Assembly: GCF_017377775.1 (NCBI RefSeq)
Contig: NZ_JAFVLN010000005.1
Coordinates: forward strand, 186,001 to 250,000
Length of the DNA: 64,000 nucleotides
Direction: 5' to 3'
DNA from: Streptomyces sp. VRA16 Mangrove soil
Lineage (GTDB): Bacteria; Actinomycetota; Actinomycetes; Streptomycetales; Streptomycetaceae
Both the position numbers and the translations under genes were made by a program. Positions 8,684 through 17,164 of the stretch are shown piece after piece. Within the stretch, counting starts at the first letter, position 1; every line of letters begins with the position of its first letter. Below the pieces are notes generated by a model. The model was given only the letters and a program-made list of their open reading frames with translations, made no database searches and was not told the DNA's origin.

Positions 8684-9973
8684 TCACCGGTCGGCACGTC
8701 CGATTCGGGCCGTGATATCGCGTGCGACGCGGGTGGCGGCGTACTCGGTGCCCGCGACGAAACGCAGCATCGGGCCGAACGTCAACGCGGCCATGGACCC
8801 GACGACGTAGACGCCCGGGACGGTCGCCTCGAAGGTCTCGGTCAGCCAGGGGGCCTGTGAGCCCGCGACGCGGACGATGTCGCCGCGCACGTCGGGGTCC
8901 AGATAGGCGAGGGCGTCGACGTCCAGCTTGTAGCCGGTGGCGGCCAGGACGTGATCGACCTCCAGGGTGCGGGACTTGCCGCCGGGGCCCGTGATGTCCA
9001 GTCGGGCACCGTTCTCGTTGCTCCGGGCAGCCACGACCCTGCTGGCCGTACGGACCGGGAGCACGCCTTCCACCCGCTCGCGCAGCCACCAGCCGCCGGA
9101 GGGGCCGAGCGCCTTGCGGAACACGAACGCCCGCGCCGGGGCCGGTGCGCGGCGCAGTCCGCCCGGTGCGCGGCACAGCCCGGCCAGGGCCCATCCGGTG
9201 CCCAGCGGGGAGTCGGGCCGGGCCCAGCGTCGTACGGCCGCACGATGCGGGCGTGGTACGGATCCCCAGCGCACGCGGCGTTCCCGGACCAGGACCTCGA
9301 CCTGGGCGCCCGACTCGTGCAGCAACGCGGCGCTCTCCAGGGCGGACTGGCCGCCCCCGACCACGAGGACGCGCTGCCCGGCATACCGGGACAGGTCCCG
9401 GTGCTGACTGGTGTGGGACACCAACTCCTGGGGTCCTGGCTCCGCTTGAGCGAGGGAGCGCAGCGGCTGCGGCACATGGGCGAGCCCGCCGAGCCCGGTC
9501 GCGATCACCACGGCGGCGGCCACGAACTGCTCCCGCTTCTCCGTCGTCACGAGGAAGTGCGGGCCGCCCTCCTCACGTGCGACATGGACGACCCGGGTGG
9601 ACTCCACCTCGCCGACGTGACGCTCCTGGAACCACTGCCCGTAGTCGACGAAGACGTCGTTCGGGATCGGGGTCAGCTCGGTCAGTGGCGGCTCGCCCTG
9701 GGCGCGCCGGAAGTCCGCCAGGCGTGCGCCCGGTACGGGTGCCGACAGGTCGACCGCGTCCGGCGTCGATTTCAGGAACATGCCGGTGGCCATGCTGTGC
9801 CGCCAACTGCCCATCACCTCACCGAAGATGCGCACCGGCACCGCCGCGGCGCGCAGGTGCGCGGCCACCGAGAGCCCGTAGGGTCCCGCGCCGATCACCA
9901 CCACCGGTGCGTCGTTCGATCCGTCGTGCCTGCGTGCACGCGCAAAGCGCGCACCCGGTAGCGACGTGGTCAT
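8684..9973 (-). CDS. FAD-dependent monooxygenase-like oxidoreductase
   Basis: It has 429 residues. An FAD-binding Rossmann motif, VVVIGAGPYG, lies at residues 24-33, a second NAD(P)H motif, VLVVGGGQS, at 202-210, and ATG motifs near 158 and in LAATGYKLDVD. The layout matches flavin-containing monooxygenases and lysine/ornithine N-hydroxylase relatives. The substrate is unknown; no siderophore genes are nearby. The 5' neighbour across a 465-bp gap is on the same strand, so it is probably transcribed alone. Confidence 0.85.
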   Translation of the reverse strand: MTTSLPGARFARARRHDGSNDAPVVVIGAGPYGLSVAAHLRAAAVPVRIFGEVMGSWRHSMATGMFLKSTPDAVDLSAPVPGARLADFRRAQGEPPLTELTPIPNDVFVDYGQWFQERHVGEVESTRVVHVAREEGGPHFLVTTEKREQFVAAAVVIATGLGGLAHVPQPLRSLAQAEPGPQELVSHTSQHRDLSRYAGQRVLVVGGGQSALESAALLHESGAQVEVLVRERRVRWGSVPRPHRAAVRRWARPDSPLGTGWALAGLCRAPGGLRRAPAPARAFVFRKALGPSGGWWLRERVEGVLPVRTASRVVAARSNENGARLDITGPGGKSRTLEVDHVLAATGYKLDVDALAYLDPDVRGDIVRVAGSQAPWLTETFEATVPGVYVVGSMAALTFGPMLRFVAGTEYAATRVARDITARIGRADR

Positions 9974-10438
9974 TCGCCCCCCGACCGTTCGGCCGTGGCC
10001 TCCCCAGGCAGCACGGCATCACGGAACGCGCGCCCTCGCTTTCACTGGCGGCGCGGTTCCCCCTCCACACCCGAGTGTGCTGCCGATCCACCCCACCTCG
10101 CCACATACTGGCCAGAGCTTGACCAAAAGCTGGCGAATGCGTCCCGCCCCGTAGGGCCCGCGGGTGTGGGCCACATCTGGCTGAATGCCGGTGCGCACCC
10201 GATCGGGTGTGTGACCGATCCGGCCCGGTGAGAGCGACGGATTCCAGCCGTGCGCCCGGAATGGAAGAGGCCACGGGGCGAGCCGACGGCCGGGGGCGTT
10301 CGGCGGCAGCGACAGGTGGATGGCCCGCCGGGTATACGGCGGTCTGCGTGGCCGAGTCGATCTCGGAACGTGTCGGGCGCTGGTCGCAGCGGACGTCGCC
10401 TGTGGGTACGGAACGGCTGCTCACCGCCCGAGTGCCGC
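9974..10438. other. Intergenic stretch, nothing recognised
   Basis: A 465-bp gap upstream of the monooxygenase gene. It must contain that gene's promoter. No convincing reading frame, hairpin or repeat was seen. Confidence 0.4.
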
Positions 10439-10651
10439 TCAAGCAGCCTCGTAGTGATGCGCCCGCCCGCCCCGCCACTTCACCCAGGCCGGGTCGTCGA
10501 GCAGCGCTTCCGCGTCGTCGAGTCCGGCTCTGCGCAGGAATTCGACGACGTCCGCGTCGCAGTGGGCGAGGCCGAGGATCTGATCGCGCGCCGTGACCCG
10601 TCGGCCGCCCGTGCCGAGGGGCGGGTGAACGACTATCGGTGCGCCGGGCAT
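10439..10651 (-). CDS. Small conserved protein, paralogue of 53583-53795
   Basis: It has 70 residues: PIVVHPPLGTGGRRVTARDQ, then LGLAHCDADVVEFLRRAGL, then a C-terminal KWRGGRAHHYEAA. The same architecture and exact length occur in a second gene at 53583-53795. GGAG lies about 5 nt before the ATG at 10651. No domain with known function was recognised. The pattern of a beta-hairpin, one amphipathic helix and a basic C-terminal WRGGRAH motif looks like a small regulatory or nucleic-acid-associated protein, but that is only inference. Confidence 0.75.
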   Translation of the reverse strand: MPGAPIVVHPPLGTGGRRVTARDQILGLAHCDADVVEFLRRAGLDDAEALLDDPAWVKWRGGRAHHYEAA

Positions 10652-10701
10652 GTCTCCAGAGTGCACCGGGCCGCACACGGCCGCACCCGCGCACCGGGGC
10701 G

Positions 10702-11019
10702 TCAATCGAGACCGGGCAGGAGCAGCAGCGCGAGCACCGCAATCGGCGAGAGCAACATCGTCGCCACGTGCGCGAGCAGAGCTCTCGGCATCCGCAGCAC
10801 GGCGAACGAGGCGACCCCCACCACCAGGCAGCCGACGTACATCTTTCCGGCAGAGTGCCACGCAGCCGTCTCCTGCGCCCGCGTGGTCGGCTCACTGCCG
10901 ACGGCCCCGATGGACATGAGGAGCAGCACGACACACACCAGCAGGTCTCCGAGGACCACGATCACGGCGACGGATCTGTCCGTCCGCCCGGTCTGCCCTG
11001 AAGGACGTATGACGCTCAT
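10702..11019 (-). CDS. Small integral membrane protein
   Basis: It has 105 residues and three predicted membrane helices: VAVIVVLGDLLVCVVLLLMS, MYVGCLVVGVASFAVL and MLLSPIAVLALLLLPG. A soluble loop (GSEPTTRAQETAAWH) separates the first two. The ribosome-binding site is weak. It sits between the transporter gene and the small 70-residue gene on the same strand and may be cotranscribed with either. Function unknown. Confidence 0.65.
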   Translation of the reverse strand: MSVIRPSGQTGRTDRSVAVIVVLGDLLVCVVLLLMSIGAVGSEPTTRAQETAAWHSAGKMYVGCLVVGVASFAVLRMPRALLAHVATMLLSPIAVLALLLLPGLD

Positions 11020-11057
11020 GGGACCGGGAGCTTATCCACTCCCGGGGCGGCCCGAGG

Positions 11058-12638
11058 TCACAGGCCGACGATCAACTGGATGCAGACGATCTTCACCAGG
11101 ATGGCGAGGGCGAAGAGGGTGGAGTACCCGGCGTTGACGCGGCTGTCGGTGACGCGGCCGTTGGCGTAGGCGAGGATCGCCGGGTTGCCGACATAGCCGG
11201 AGAGCAGGCCCATGGTGCGTTCCCGGCTCTGCCCGAGGAGACGGGCGAACAGGACCATCAGCGCGTAGCTGACCACGGCTCCGACGGCGAGCACCGCGAG
11301 GAGCTTCAGCCCGAAGAGGGAGAACGCGTTCTCGCGGAACGAGTAGCCGGAGGTGAGGCCGACGACCGCGAGGAAGAGCAGCAGTCCGATCTGGCGCAGG
11401 GTGAGGTTGGCGCGGGTCGGCAGAGTCCACACGAGGGGGCCGGTGCGGCGCCGCCAGCCGAGGATCATGCCCATCACGAGAGGCCCTGCGCCGGTGCCGA
11501 GAGCCAGGGTGGTACTGCCGATGGTCAGTGACGGGATGCCGATGAGGAAGCCGAGCGCGAGCCCCAGTCCGAGACTGACCGCGCTGACCTCGCTGACCTT
11601 GGTCTCGGTGTCGCCGAGGTAGGTGCTGATGGCGTTGGCCTGCTCGCGGGGCATCACAACCCTGAGCCGGTCGTCGAGCTGGAGGACGAGATCGTCGTGG
11701 GCGAGCATGTCGAAGTCGCCGCGGCGCACCCGGCTGACCAGGGCACCGAAGCGTTCCTCCAGGCCCAGTTCGGCGATCGTGTGTCCGGCGAGGGCCGGGT
11801 CCGTGAGCAGGATGCGCCGGTAGTCGACCGTGTGCCGGTCCTCCAGGAGGTCGTGGTCGGCGGGCACGCCGAGGTGGCTGGTCGCGGCCCGCAGGTCGTC
11901 GTCGCCGCCGACCAGGACGACCTCGTCGCCCGGGGCCAGAAGGTCGAGGGTGCGGGCCACGACGGTGCCGCCGTCCGCGGGCCGGTGCTCGGTCGCCAGG
12001 ACACGCCGCGCGGCGACTCCCGGCACCTCGGCCCAGCGGGCCTCGCGGGTCACCCGGACCGTCTGGGAGACGAGGCGCGACGGGAGACCGGAGTCGGGGT
12101 CACGGCGGGCCCGCCAGGTGCGACGGGCGGCGATCACCGCGACGAACACGATGGTGATGACCACGGCCAAGGGGTAGCCGATGGCGTACCCGACGGCCGG
12201 CTGGGTGGGATCGTCGGAGGCGGCCTGTGCCGCGGCGAGGCCGGGTGTGGTCGTGCCGATGCCGGCGTACCCGCCGGCGAGGAAGGGGCCGCTGATCCCG
12301 AAGACCTGGTGGCCGACGAGCCCGACGACGACCGCCGTGAGCGCGAGGGCCACGACGGCACCGGCCATCACCGCGAGCTGGCCGCGCAGTTCACGGAAGA
12401 ACGCGGGACCCGACTCCAGGCCGACGGTGTACACGTACAGGGCGAGTCCGAGAGCCGAGATGCCCGCGGGGACCGCCGAGGCGATGTCCGGGTCGAGCGC
12501 CCCGACGAAGAGGCCCACGAACAGCACACCTGCCGCGCCCAGTTTCACCGGGCCGAACCTGACCATGCCGAGCAGCGCGCCCACCGTGATCACGGCGAAG
12601 ACGGTCACCCACGGATTGTCCGCAAAGAATTGCCACAC
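11058..12638 (-). CDS. AspT/YidE-type putative transporter with two RCK_C domains
   Basis: It has 526 residues from the GTG at 12638 (AAGGG upstream; the protein then begins V-WQFFADNPW, as expected for the family). An in-frame ATG at 12686 would add 16 hydrophilic residues. Two blocks of about five membrane helices flank a soluble centre with two TrkA-C/RCK_C-like repeats (VARTLDLLAPGDEVVLVGGD and HTIAELGLEERFGALVSRV). The repeat GGYAGIGTTTPGLAAA in the first half and GLLSGYVGNPAILAYANG in the second are family hallmarks of the aspartate:alanine exchanger superfamily. The substrate is unknown. Confidence 0.85.
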   Translation of the reverse strand: MWQFFADNPWVTVFAVITVGALLGMVRFGPVKLGAAGVLFVGLFVGALDPDIASAVPAGISALGLALYVYTVGLESGPAFFRELRGQLAVMAGAVVALALTAVVVGLVGHQVFGISGPFLAGGYAGIGTTTPGLAAAQAASDDPTQPAVGYAIGYPLAVVITIVFVAVIAARRTWRARRDPDSGLPSRLVSQTVRVTREARWAEVPGVAARRVLATEHRPADGGTVVARTLDLLAPGDEVVLVGGDDDLRAATSHLGVPADHDLLEDRHTVDYRRILLTDPALAGHTIAELGLEERFGALVSRVRRGDFDMLAHDDLVLQLDDRLRVVMPREQANAISTYLGDTETKVSEVSAVSLGLGLALGFLIGIPSLTIGSTTLALGTGAGPLVMGMILGWRRRTGPLVWTLPTRANLTLRQIGLLLFLAVVGLTSGYSFRENAFSLFGLKLLAVLAVGAVVSYALMVLFARLLGQSRERTMGLLSGYVGNPAILAYANGRVTDSRVNAGYSTLFALAILVKIVCIQLIVGL

Positions 12639-12870
12639 CGCCGTGCCCTTCCCCTGCTGCGAAGCACATGTCCCTGATCCGGCCATGATCTTTCACATCG
12701 GGGAGGGCCGCCATTCGGTCCGCGGGACCGAGCTTGCGGTGAAAACGGCAGTGGCCGCCTGCGCCCGGGCGAAATACAGCACCCCTGCACAAGCGGCCAC
12801 CCCTGCGCACTGCACGAACGGCGATAAAAGTACGGCTTTCCCGGTCACGCGTCCGGGACGATGCCGGACT

Positions 12871-13026
12871 CTAGAAATAATGCTTTCGGCCGCCGACAGC
12901 CCGACCGGTGGCTCCCAGGATCCACAGAATGGCGCCGACCAGGATCAGGATCCCACCTATCGTGGTCAGAAGGCCCATCCCCACGAGCAGCCCGATGATC
13001 AGCAGAATCAAGCCAATAACAATCAT
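12871..13026 (-). CDS. Small hydrophobic protein, DUF6131-like
   Basis: It has 51 residues: a long hydrophobic hairpin (MIVIGLILLIIGLLVGMG and GGILILVGAILWILG) followed by a basic tail TGRAVGGRKHYF. This is the pattern of DUF6131 proteins, small membrane proteins common in actinobacteria. The ATG is at 13026, preceded by a weak GGA. Function is unknown. Confidence 0.8.
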   Translation of the reverse strand: MIVIGLILLIIGLLVGMGLLTTIGGILILVGAILWILGATGRAVGGRKHYF

Positions 13027-13231
13027 CACGAATCCATTCGCCGGAACTCTACGAGTTGATTTCTACGTGCCGTTCAGCGTCAGCACACTCCGATTACCCC
13101 GACCCTCACCACGCATGCACACGAAAAAAAGAACACCGTCCGAAGACGCCCGGTGCAGATCGTGGCGCGGGATTCGTGGGGGCGCGAGCGAGGCGTGCGG
13201 GGCGGCGCGGCTGCCGGCCGTCAGGAGGCGG

Positions 13232-14134
13232 TCAGGAGCCCGGGGGCCAGCCGTGCTCGGTCACGTGGGCGCGCAGCAGGCCGAGGAACGCCGCGGCGGC
13301 CGCCGACACGTACCCGCCCTCTCTCCTGAGCAGCGCCGCCGTCCGCGCCGGTGGCGGCGGCACCAGCTGGACGGACGCGAGTTCCGGGCGCCGATGGGTC
13401 ACGACGTCCGGCAGCAGTGTCGCCAGTCCGCCCGCACGCACCATCTCGATCAGCGCCAGCGCGGAGTCCGCCTCCACCGCGATGCGCGCGGCGACTCCGT
13501 GTGCCGCGAAGTAGTCGTCGATCCAGGACCGGGTCGCGAAGTCGTCGCTGAGCAGCGCCAGTTCCCGCTCCGCCAATTGGTCCACCGCCAGCCGTTCCTC
13601 GTGCGCGCCCGCCCGGACCACCAGGCCCAGCCGCTCGGTGTACAGCGGTTCCACCGCGATACCGGAAGCCACCGGGCCGCCGGTGAAGCCGATGCCCGCA
13701 TCGAGGTCGTCGGAGAGCAGCGCGGCCTCGATGTGTTGTTGCGCCGTTTCGGTGACCGTGAGAGCCAGGCCCGGGTGCCGGTCGTGCAGCGTGGCCAGCA
13801 CAGGGCCGACGAGGTAGGCGGTGAACGTCGGGGTCACGCCCAGCCGCAGCCGCCCCCGCGACAGATCGTGCACGTCCGCGAGGGCGCGCTCGGCCGCGGC
13901 CAGCTCGCGCAGGGCCCGCCGGGCGTGCTCGACATACACCGCGCCCGCGTCGGTGGGACGGACGGTGCGTCCACTGCGGTCCAGCAACTGCGCCCCAGCC
14001 ATCCGCTCCAGCTGCCGCAACTGCTGCGACAGCGTGGGCTGCGAGATGTGCAGGTGCTCGGCGGCGCGGGTGAAGCTGCCGTGCTCGGTCACCGCCAGCA
14101 GATACCGCAGGTGACGCAGCTCGGGAGTAGCCAT
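13232..14134 (-). CDS. LysR-family transcriptional regulator
   Basis: It has 300 residues. The N-terminal winged HTH reads LRHLRYLLAVTEHGSFTRAA, then HISQPTLSQQLRQLE. The effector domain starts at GRLRLGVTPTF and contains LVGPVLATLHDRHPG and VEADSALALIEMVRAGGLAT, close to the CynR/CysB branch. An in-frame GTG at 14140 is an alternative start. It is divergent from a nucleoside deaminase across 150 bp containing CTATAG repeats. By the usual LysR logic it probably controls that gene and itself. Confidence 0.92.
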   Translation of the reverse strand: MATPELRHLRYLLAVTEHGSFTRAAEHLHISQPTLSQQLRQLERMAGAQLLDRSGRTVRPTDAGAVYVEHARRALRELAAAERALADVHDLSRGRLRLGVTPTFTAYLVGPVLATLHDRHPGLALTVTETAQQHIEAALLSDDLDAGIGFTGGPVASGIAVEPLYTERLGLVVRAGAHEERLAVDQLAERELALLSDDFATRSWIDDYFAAHGVAARIAVEADSALALIEMVRAGGLATLLPDVVTHRRPELASVQLVPPPPARTAALLRREGGYVSAAAAAFLGLLRAHVTEHGWPPGS

Positions 14135-14135
14135 A

Positions 14136-14181
14136 GACACAGTCTATAGGTGTCAATCGCAGTAGGTATTGGGCTCTATAG
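14136..14181. promoter_or_regulatory. Putative LysR operator region
   Basis: An inverted repeat, GACAC-N9-GTGTC, lies at 14136-14154, centred on CTATAG (14144-14149). A second CTATAG lies at 14176-14181, 32 bp away, three helical turns. It sits between the divergent LysR and deaminase genes, as expected for LysR tetramer binding. Confidence 0.55.
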
Positions 14182-14284
14182 ATCCAGATCACGCACGCTG
14201 AATGTGCCGGTTCAAGAAGACTGGACGCGTCGCGGCGCAGGTGTCGCAGCGAATGCGTCGCAGCACCGGCAGAGGAGGCTTCCC

Positions 14285-14815
14285 ATGGACTTCGCCCAGC
14301 GCACCATCGACCTGGCCCGCCGCAACGTCGAAGACGGCGGACGGCCCTTCGCCACCGTCATCGTCAAGGACGGCGAGGTCATCGCGGAGAGCGGCAACCA
14401 GGTGGCACAGACCCACGATCCGACCGCGCACGCCGAGGTGCTCGCCATCCGGGCCGCCTGCACCGCCCTGGGCACGGAGCACCTGACCGGCACCACCGTC
14501 TACGTCCTGGCCCAGCCCTGTCCGATGTGCCTCGGGGCGCTCTACTACTGCTCGCCGGACGAGGTCGTCTTCCTCACCACCCGCGACGCGTACGAGCCGC
14601 ACTACGTCGACGACCGCAAGTACTTCGAACTGGACACGTTCTACGACGAGTTCGCGAAGCCCTGGCAGGAGCGACGGCTGCCGATGCGCCACGAGCACCG
14701 GGACGACGCCGTGGACGTCTACAAGCTGTGGCAGCAGGAGAACGGCGGCGAGCGCCACGTGCCGGGCGCGCCCACCTCGGCACCCCCGTCTCCCTCGTCT
14801 CCCTCGTCTCCCTGA
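14285..14815 (+). CDS. Nucleoside/guanine deaminase-like zinc enzyme
   Basis: It has 176 residues. The cytidine-deaminase fold zinc motifs are complete: His49-Ala-Glu51 (TAHAE) and Cys79-Pro-Met-Cys82 (QPCPMC). A strong GAGGAGG lies before the ATG at 14285. The family (tRNA-adenosine and guanine deaminase relatives) deaminates purine or pyrimidine bases. The C-terminus carries a low-complexity tail of Pro/Ser encoded by three copies of a 9-bp unit. The divergent LysR gene suggests inducible expression, perhaps in base salvage. Confidence 0.9.
   Translation: MDFAQRTIDLARRNVEDGGRPFATVIVKDGEVIAESGNQVAQTHDPTAHAEVLAIRAACTALGTEHLTGTTVYVLAQPCPMCLGALYYCSPDEVVFLTTRDAYEPHYVDDRKYFELDTFYDEFAKPWQERRLPMRHEHRDDAVDVYKLWQQENGGERHVPGAPTSAPPSPSSPSSP
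14787..14813 (+). repeat. Three tandem 9-bp units at the 3' end of the deaminase gene
   Basis: The unit cgtctccct is repeated three times and encodes a Pro-Ser-Ser type tail outside the conserved fold. Copy number may vary between strains. Confidence 0.8.
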
Positions 14816-14841
14816 GGTGAACGCAAGGATCGTCACGTTCC

Positions 14842-14864
14842 GCAAGAATCAAACAGGTTCTTGC
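14842..14864. promoter_or_regulatory. Inverted repeat GCAAGAA-N9-TTCTTGC upstream of the GH87-like gene
   Basis: Perfect 7-bp arms about 135 bp upstream of the glucanase start. The place and form suit a regulator of a carbohydrate-active enzyme gene, but the binding protein is not identifiable. Confidence 0.45.
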
Positions 14865-14998
14865 AAATCCACATCTTAGATGCGGAAAACTCGCACGAGT
14901 CTCTTGTGGGACTGTGCCGGATCGCTCTACTGTCTCCGCACTTGAGCGCCGCTCCGCGCACCTCATCTCCCGCACGACACAAGAGAATCGAGCACCGG

Positions 14999-17035
14999 AT
15001 GCCGTGGTACTCCGCACGCCGAAGATCCGCCCGGCTCGCCGCCTCCCTGGCGGCGGCCGCGGCCGGGCTCATGTTCACCGCCGTCCAGCCGGCCACGGCA
15101 TCCGGGAACGTCGCGGGCGACGCCACACCCGTGACCCGGGCGGCGCTCGACCCGTCGCTCGTCGCGGGCCGCGGCGCCGACGTCTCGTTCGCCGAGCAGG
15201 AGGCCGAGAACGGGCGCACCAACGGGAAGGTCATCGGCCCGGACCGAACGGCGTACACGCTGCCGTCCGAGGCGTCGGGGCGCTCCGCCGTGCGGCTGAA
15301 GCCGGGCCAGTACGTCGAGTTCACGCTGCCGCGCGCGGCCAACGCGCTCACGGTGCGGTACAGCATTCCGGACGCACCCTCGGGCGGCGGCATCACGGCG
15401 CCGCTGGATCTCACCGTCGGCGGCAAGCGGCAGTCCCCGATCACGCTGACCTCGCGGTACTCGTGGCTGTACAACCAGTACCCGTTCAGCAACGACCCGC
15501 AGGCCGATCTCCTGCACCCGGACTGGTGGATCACGGAGTGCGGGTGCGTGCCGAACGCCACCACCCCGACGCCGGTCGTCGACAAGCCGTTCCGGCCCAG
15601 TCACTTCTACGACGAGCAGCGCGTCAGGCTGTCCAGGACGTACCGGGCGGGCGAGACCGTCCGCCTGACCGCCCCGGCCGGGACCAAGGCCGCCTGGACC
15701 GTCGTCGACCTGCTCGACTCGGAACTCGTAGGCGCACCCCACGTGGACCTGCGGGCCGTGAACCCGCTGCTCTACGGCGCCGACCCGACCGGCCGACGCG
15801 ACTCGGCCGACGCCATCGACAAGGCGATCGCCGCCGCGAAGCGCCGGCACCTGAAGGTCTATCTGTCCCCCGGCACGTACCAGGTGAACCGGCACATCGT
15901 CGTCGACGACGTGACGATCGAGGGTGCGGGCAACTGGTACACGATCATCAAGGGGCACCAGGTCACCCTGGACAAGCCCGCTCCTGACGGGTCCGTCCAC
16001 ACCGGGGTCGGCTTCTACGGCAGGGACGCGGCCGACGGCGGGAGCAGGAACGTCCACCTGTCCGGGTTCGCGATCGAGGGCGACGTGCGGGAGCGCATCG
16101 ACACCGATCAGGTGAACGCGATCGGCGGCGCGATGAGCGACTCCACGATCGACGGCCTGTACCTGCACCACACCAAGGTCGGCCTCTGGTTCGACGGCCC
16201 GATGGAGAACGTCCGCGTGACGCGGAACATCGTCGCCGACCAGATCGCCGACGGCCTCAACTTCCATACCGGCGTGACCGATTCACTCGTCTCGCAGAAC
16301 TTCCTGCGCAACACGGGCGACGACGCGCTCGCCATGTGGTCGCAGAAGCAGCAGGACGCCCGCAACACCTTCTCCCGCAACACGGTCCAGACCCCGGTCC
16401 TCGCCAACGGCATCGCCCTGTATGGCGGTACCGACAACACGGTCACCGGGAACCTGATCGCCGATCCCGTCCGCGAGGGCAGTGCCCTCCAGATCGGCTC
16501 CCGCTTCGGCGCCGAGCCGTTCACCGGCCAGGTCCGGATCACCGACAACACGACCGTGCGGGCCGGCACGTTCGAGCTGAACTGGAAGATCGGGCTCGGC
16601 GCGATCTGGTTCTACGCCCTGGAGAAGGACATCGCCGCCGACATCCAGGTCACCGGCGACCACTTCCTCGACAACACCTACAACGCGATCATGTTCGTCT
16701 CCGACTTCCCGGTGAAGGACCGGTACAGGATCACGGGCGTGCACTTCAAGGACATCCGGGTGGACGGCACCGGCACCTCGGTGCTCAGCGCCCGGTCGGC
16801 AGGCTCGGCGTCGTTCGAGAACGTGGACGCCCGCAACGTCGGCGCGGTCGGCATCAACAACTGCGGATCGTTCAACTTCCCCGCGACGGGTTCGGAGTTC
16901 ACGGTCGAGGACCGGGGCGGCAACGACGGCGGCGGCACGACCGGCCCCTGGCTGGCCGCCTGGGAGCTGCCGAACACGATCACCTGCGACGACCGCCCGC
17001 CGGTCGTCTCACCGCCCGCACCCGGCGGCTGGTGA
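14999..17035 (+). CDS. Secreted GH87-like alpha-1,3-glucanase/mycodextranase
   Basis: It has 678 residues. The Sec signal peptide (MPWYSARRRSARLAASLAAA, cleavage near ATASG) is followed by a CBM35-like beta-sandwich (SFAEQEAENGRTNGKVIG...YVEFTLP) and then a right-handed beta-helix from about residue 250. The core NTGDDALAMWS (Gly440-Asp441-Asp442), followed by TPVLANGIALYGGTDNTVTG, resembles GH87 enzymes, where paired Asp residues are catalytic. GH87 enzymes cut alpha-1,3-glucan or nigeran, polymers of fungal walls. The ribosome-binding site is weak. The gene is followed by a 21-bp hairpin. Confidence 0.75.
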   Translation: MPWYSARRRSARLAASLAAAAAGLMFTAVQPATASGNVAGDATPVTRAALDPSLVAGRGADVSFAEQEAENGRTNGKVIGPDRTAYTLPSEASGRSAVRLKPGQYVEFTLPRAANALTVRYSIPDAPSGGGITAPLDLTVGGKRQSPITLTSRYSWLYNQYPFSNDPQADLLHPDWWITECGCVPNATTPTPVVDKPFRPSHFYDEQRVRLSRTYRAGETVRLTAPAGTKAAWTVVDLLDSELVGAPHVDLRAVNPLLYGADPTGRRDSADAIDKAIAAAKRRHLKVYLSPGTYQVNRHIVVDDVTIEGAGNWYTIIKGHQVTLDKPAPDGSVHTGVGFYGRDAADGGSRNVHLSGFAIEGDVRERIDTDQVNAIGGAMSDSTIDGLYLHHTKVGLWFDGPMENVRVTRNIVADQIADGLNFHTGVTDSLVSQNFLRNTGDDALAMWSQKQQDARNTFSRNTVQTPVLANGIALYGGTDNTVTGNLIADPVREGSALQIGSRFGAEPFTGQVRITDNTTVRAGTFELNWKIGLGAIWFYALEKDIAADIQVTGDHFLDNTYNAIMFVSDFPVKDRYRITGVHFKDIRVDGTGTSVLSARSAGSASFENVDARNVGAVGINNCGSFNFPATGSEFTVEDRGGNDGGGTTGPWLAAWELPNTITCDDRPPVVSPPAPGGW

Positions 17036-17094
17036 GATCGCCTCGCACGGCAGGGAACGTCCCGTGACCAGGCACGAATCCTGACGAACGGACA

Positions 17095-17146
17095 GGCCGA
17101 CAGCCCCGCCTCGCGTCCAGCTGTTCGCGAGGCGGGGCTGTCGGCC
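17095..17146. terminator. Bidirectional hairpin terminator, 21-bp perfect stem
   Basis: The stem ggccgacagccccgcctcgc(g) pairs perfectly across a 10-nt loop and is followed by TTGT. It lies between the convergent glucanase gene and glgX, ending both. Confidence 0.9.
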
Positions 17147-17164
17147 TTGTGCTCCGCCTCGCGT

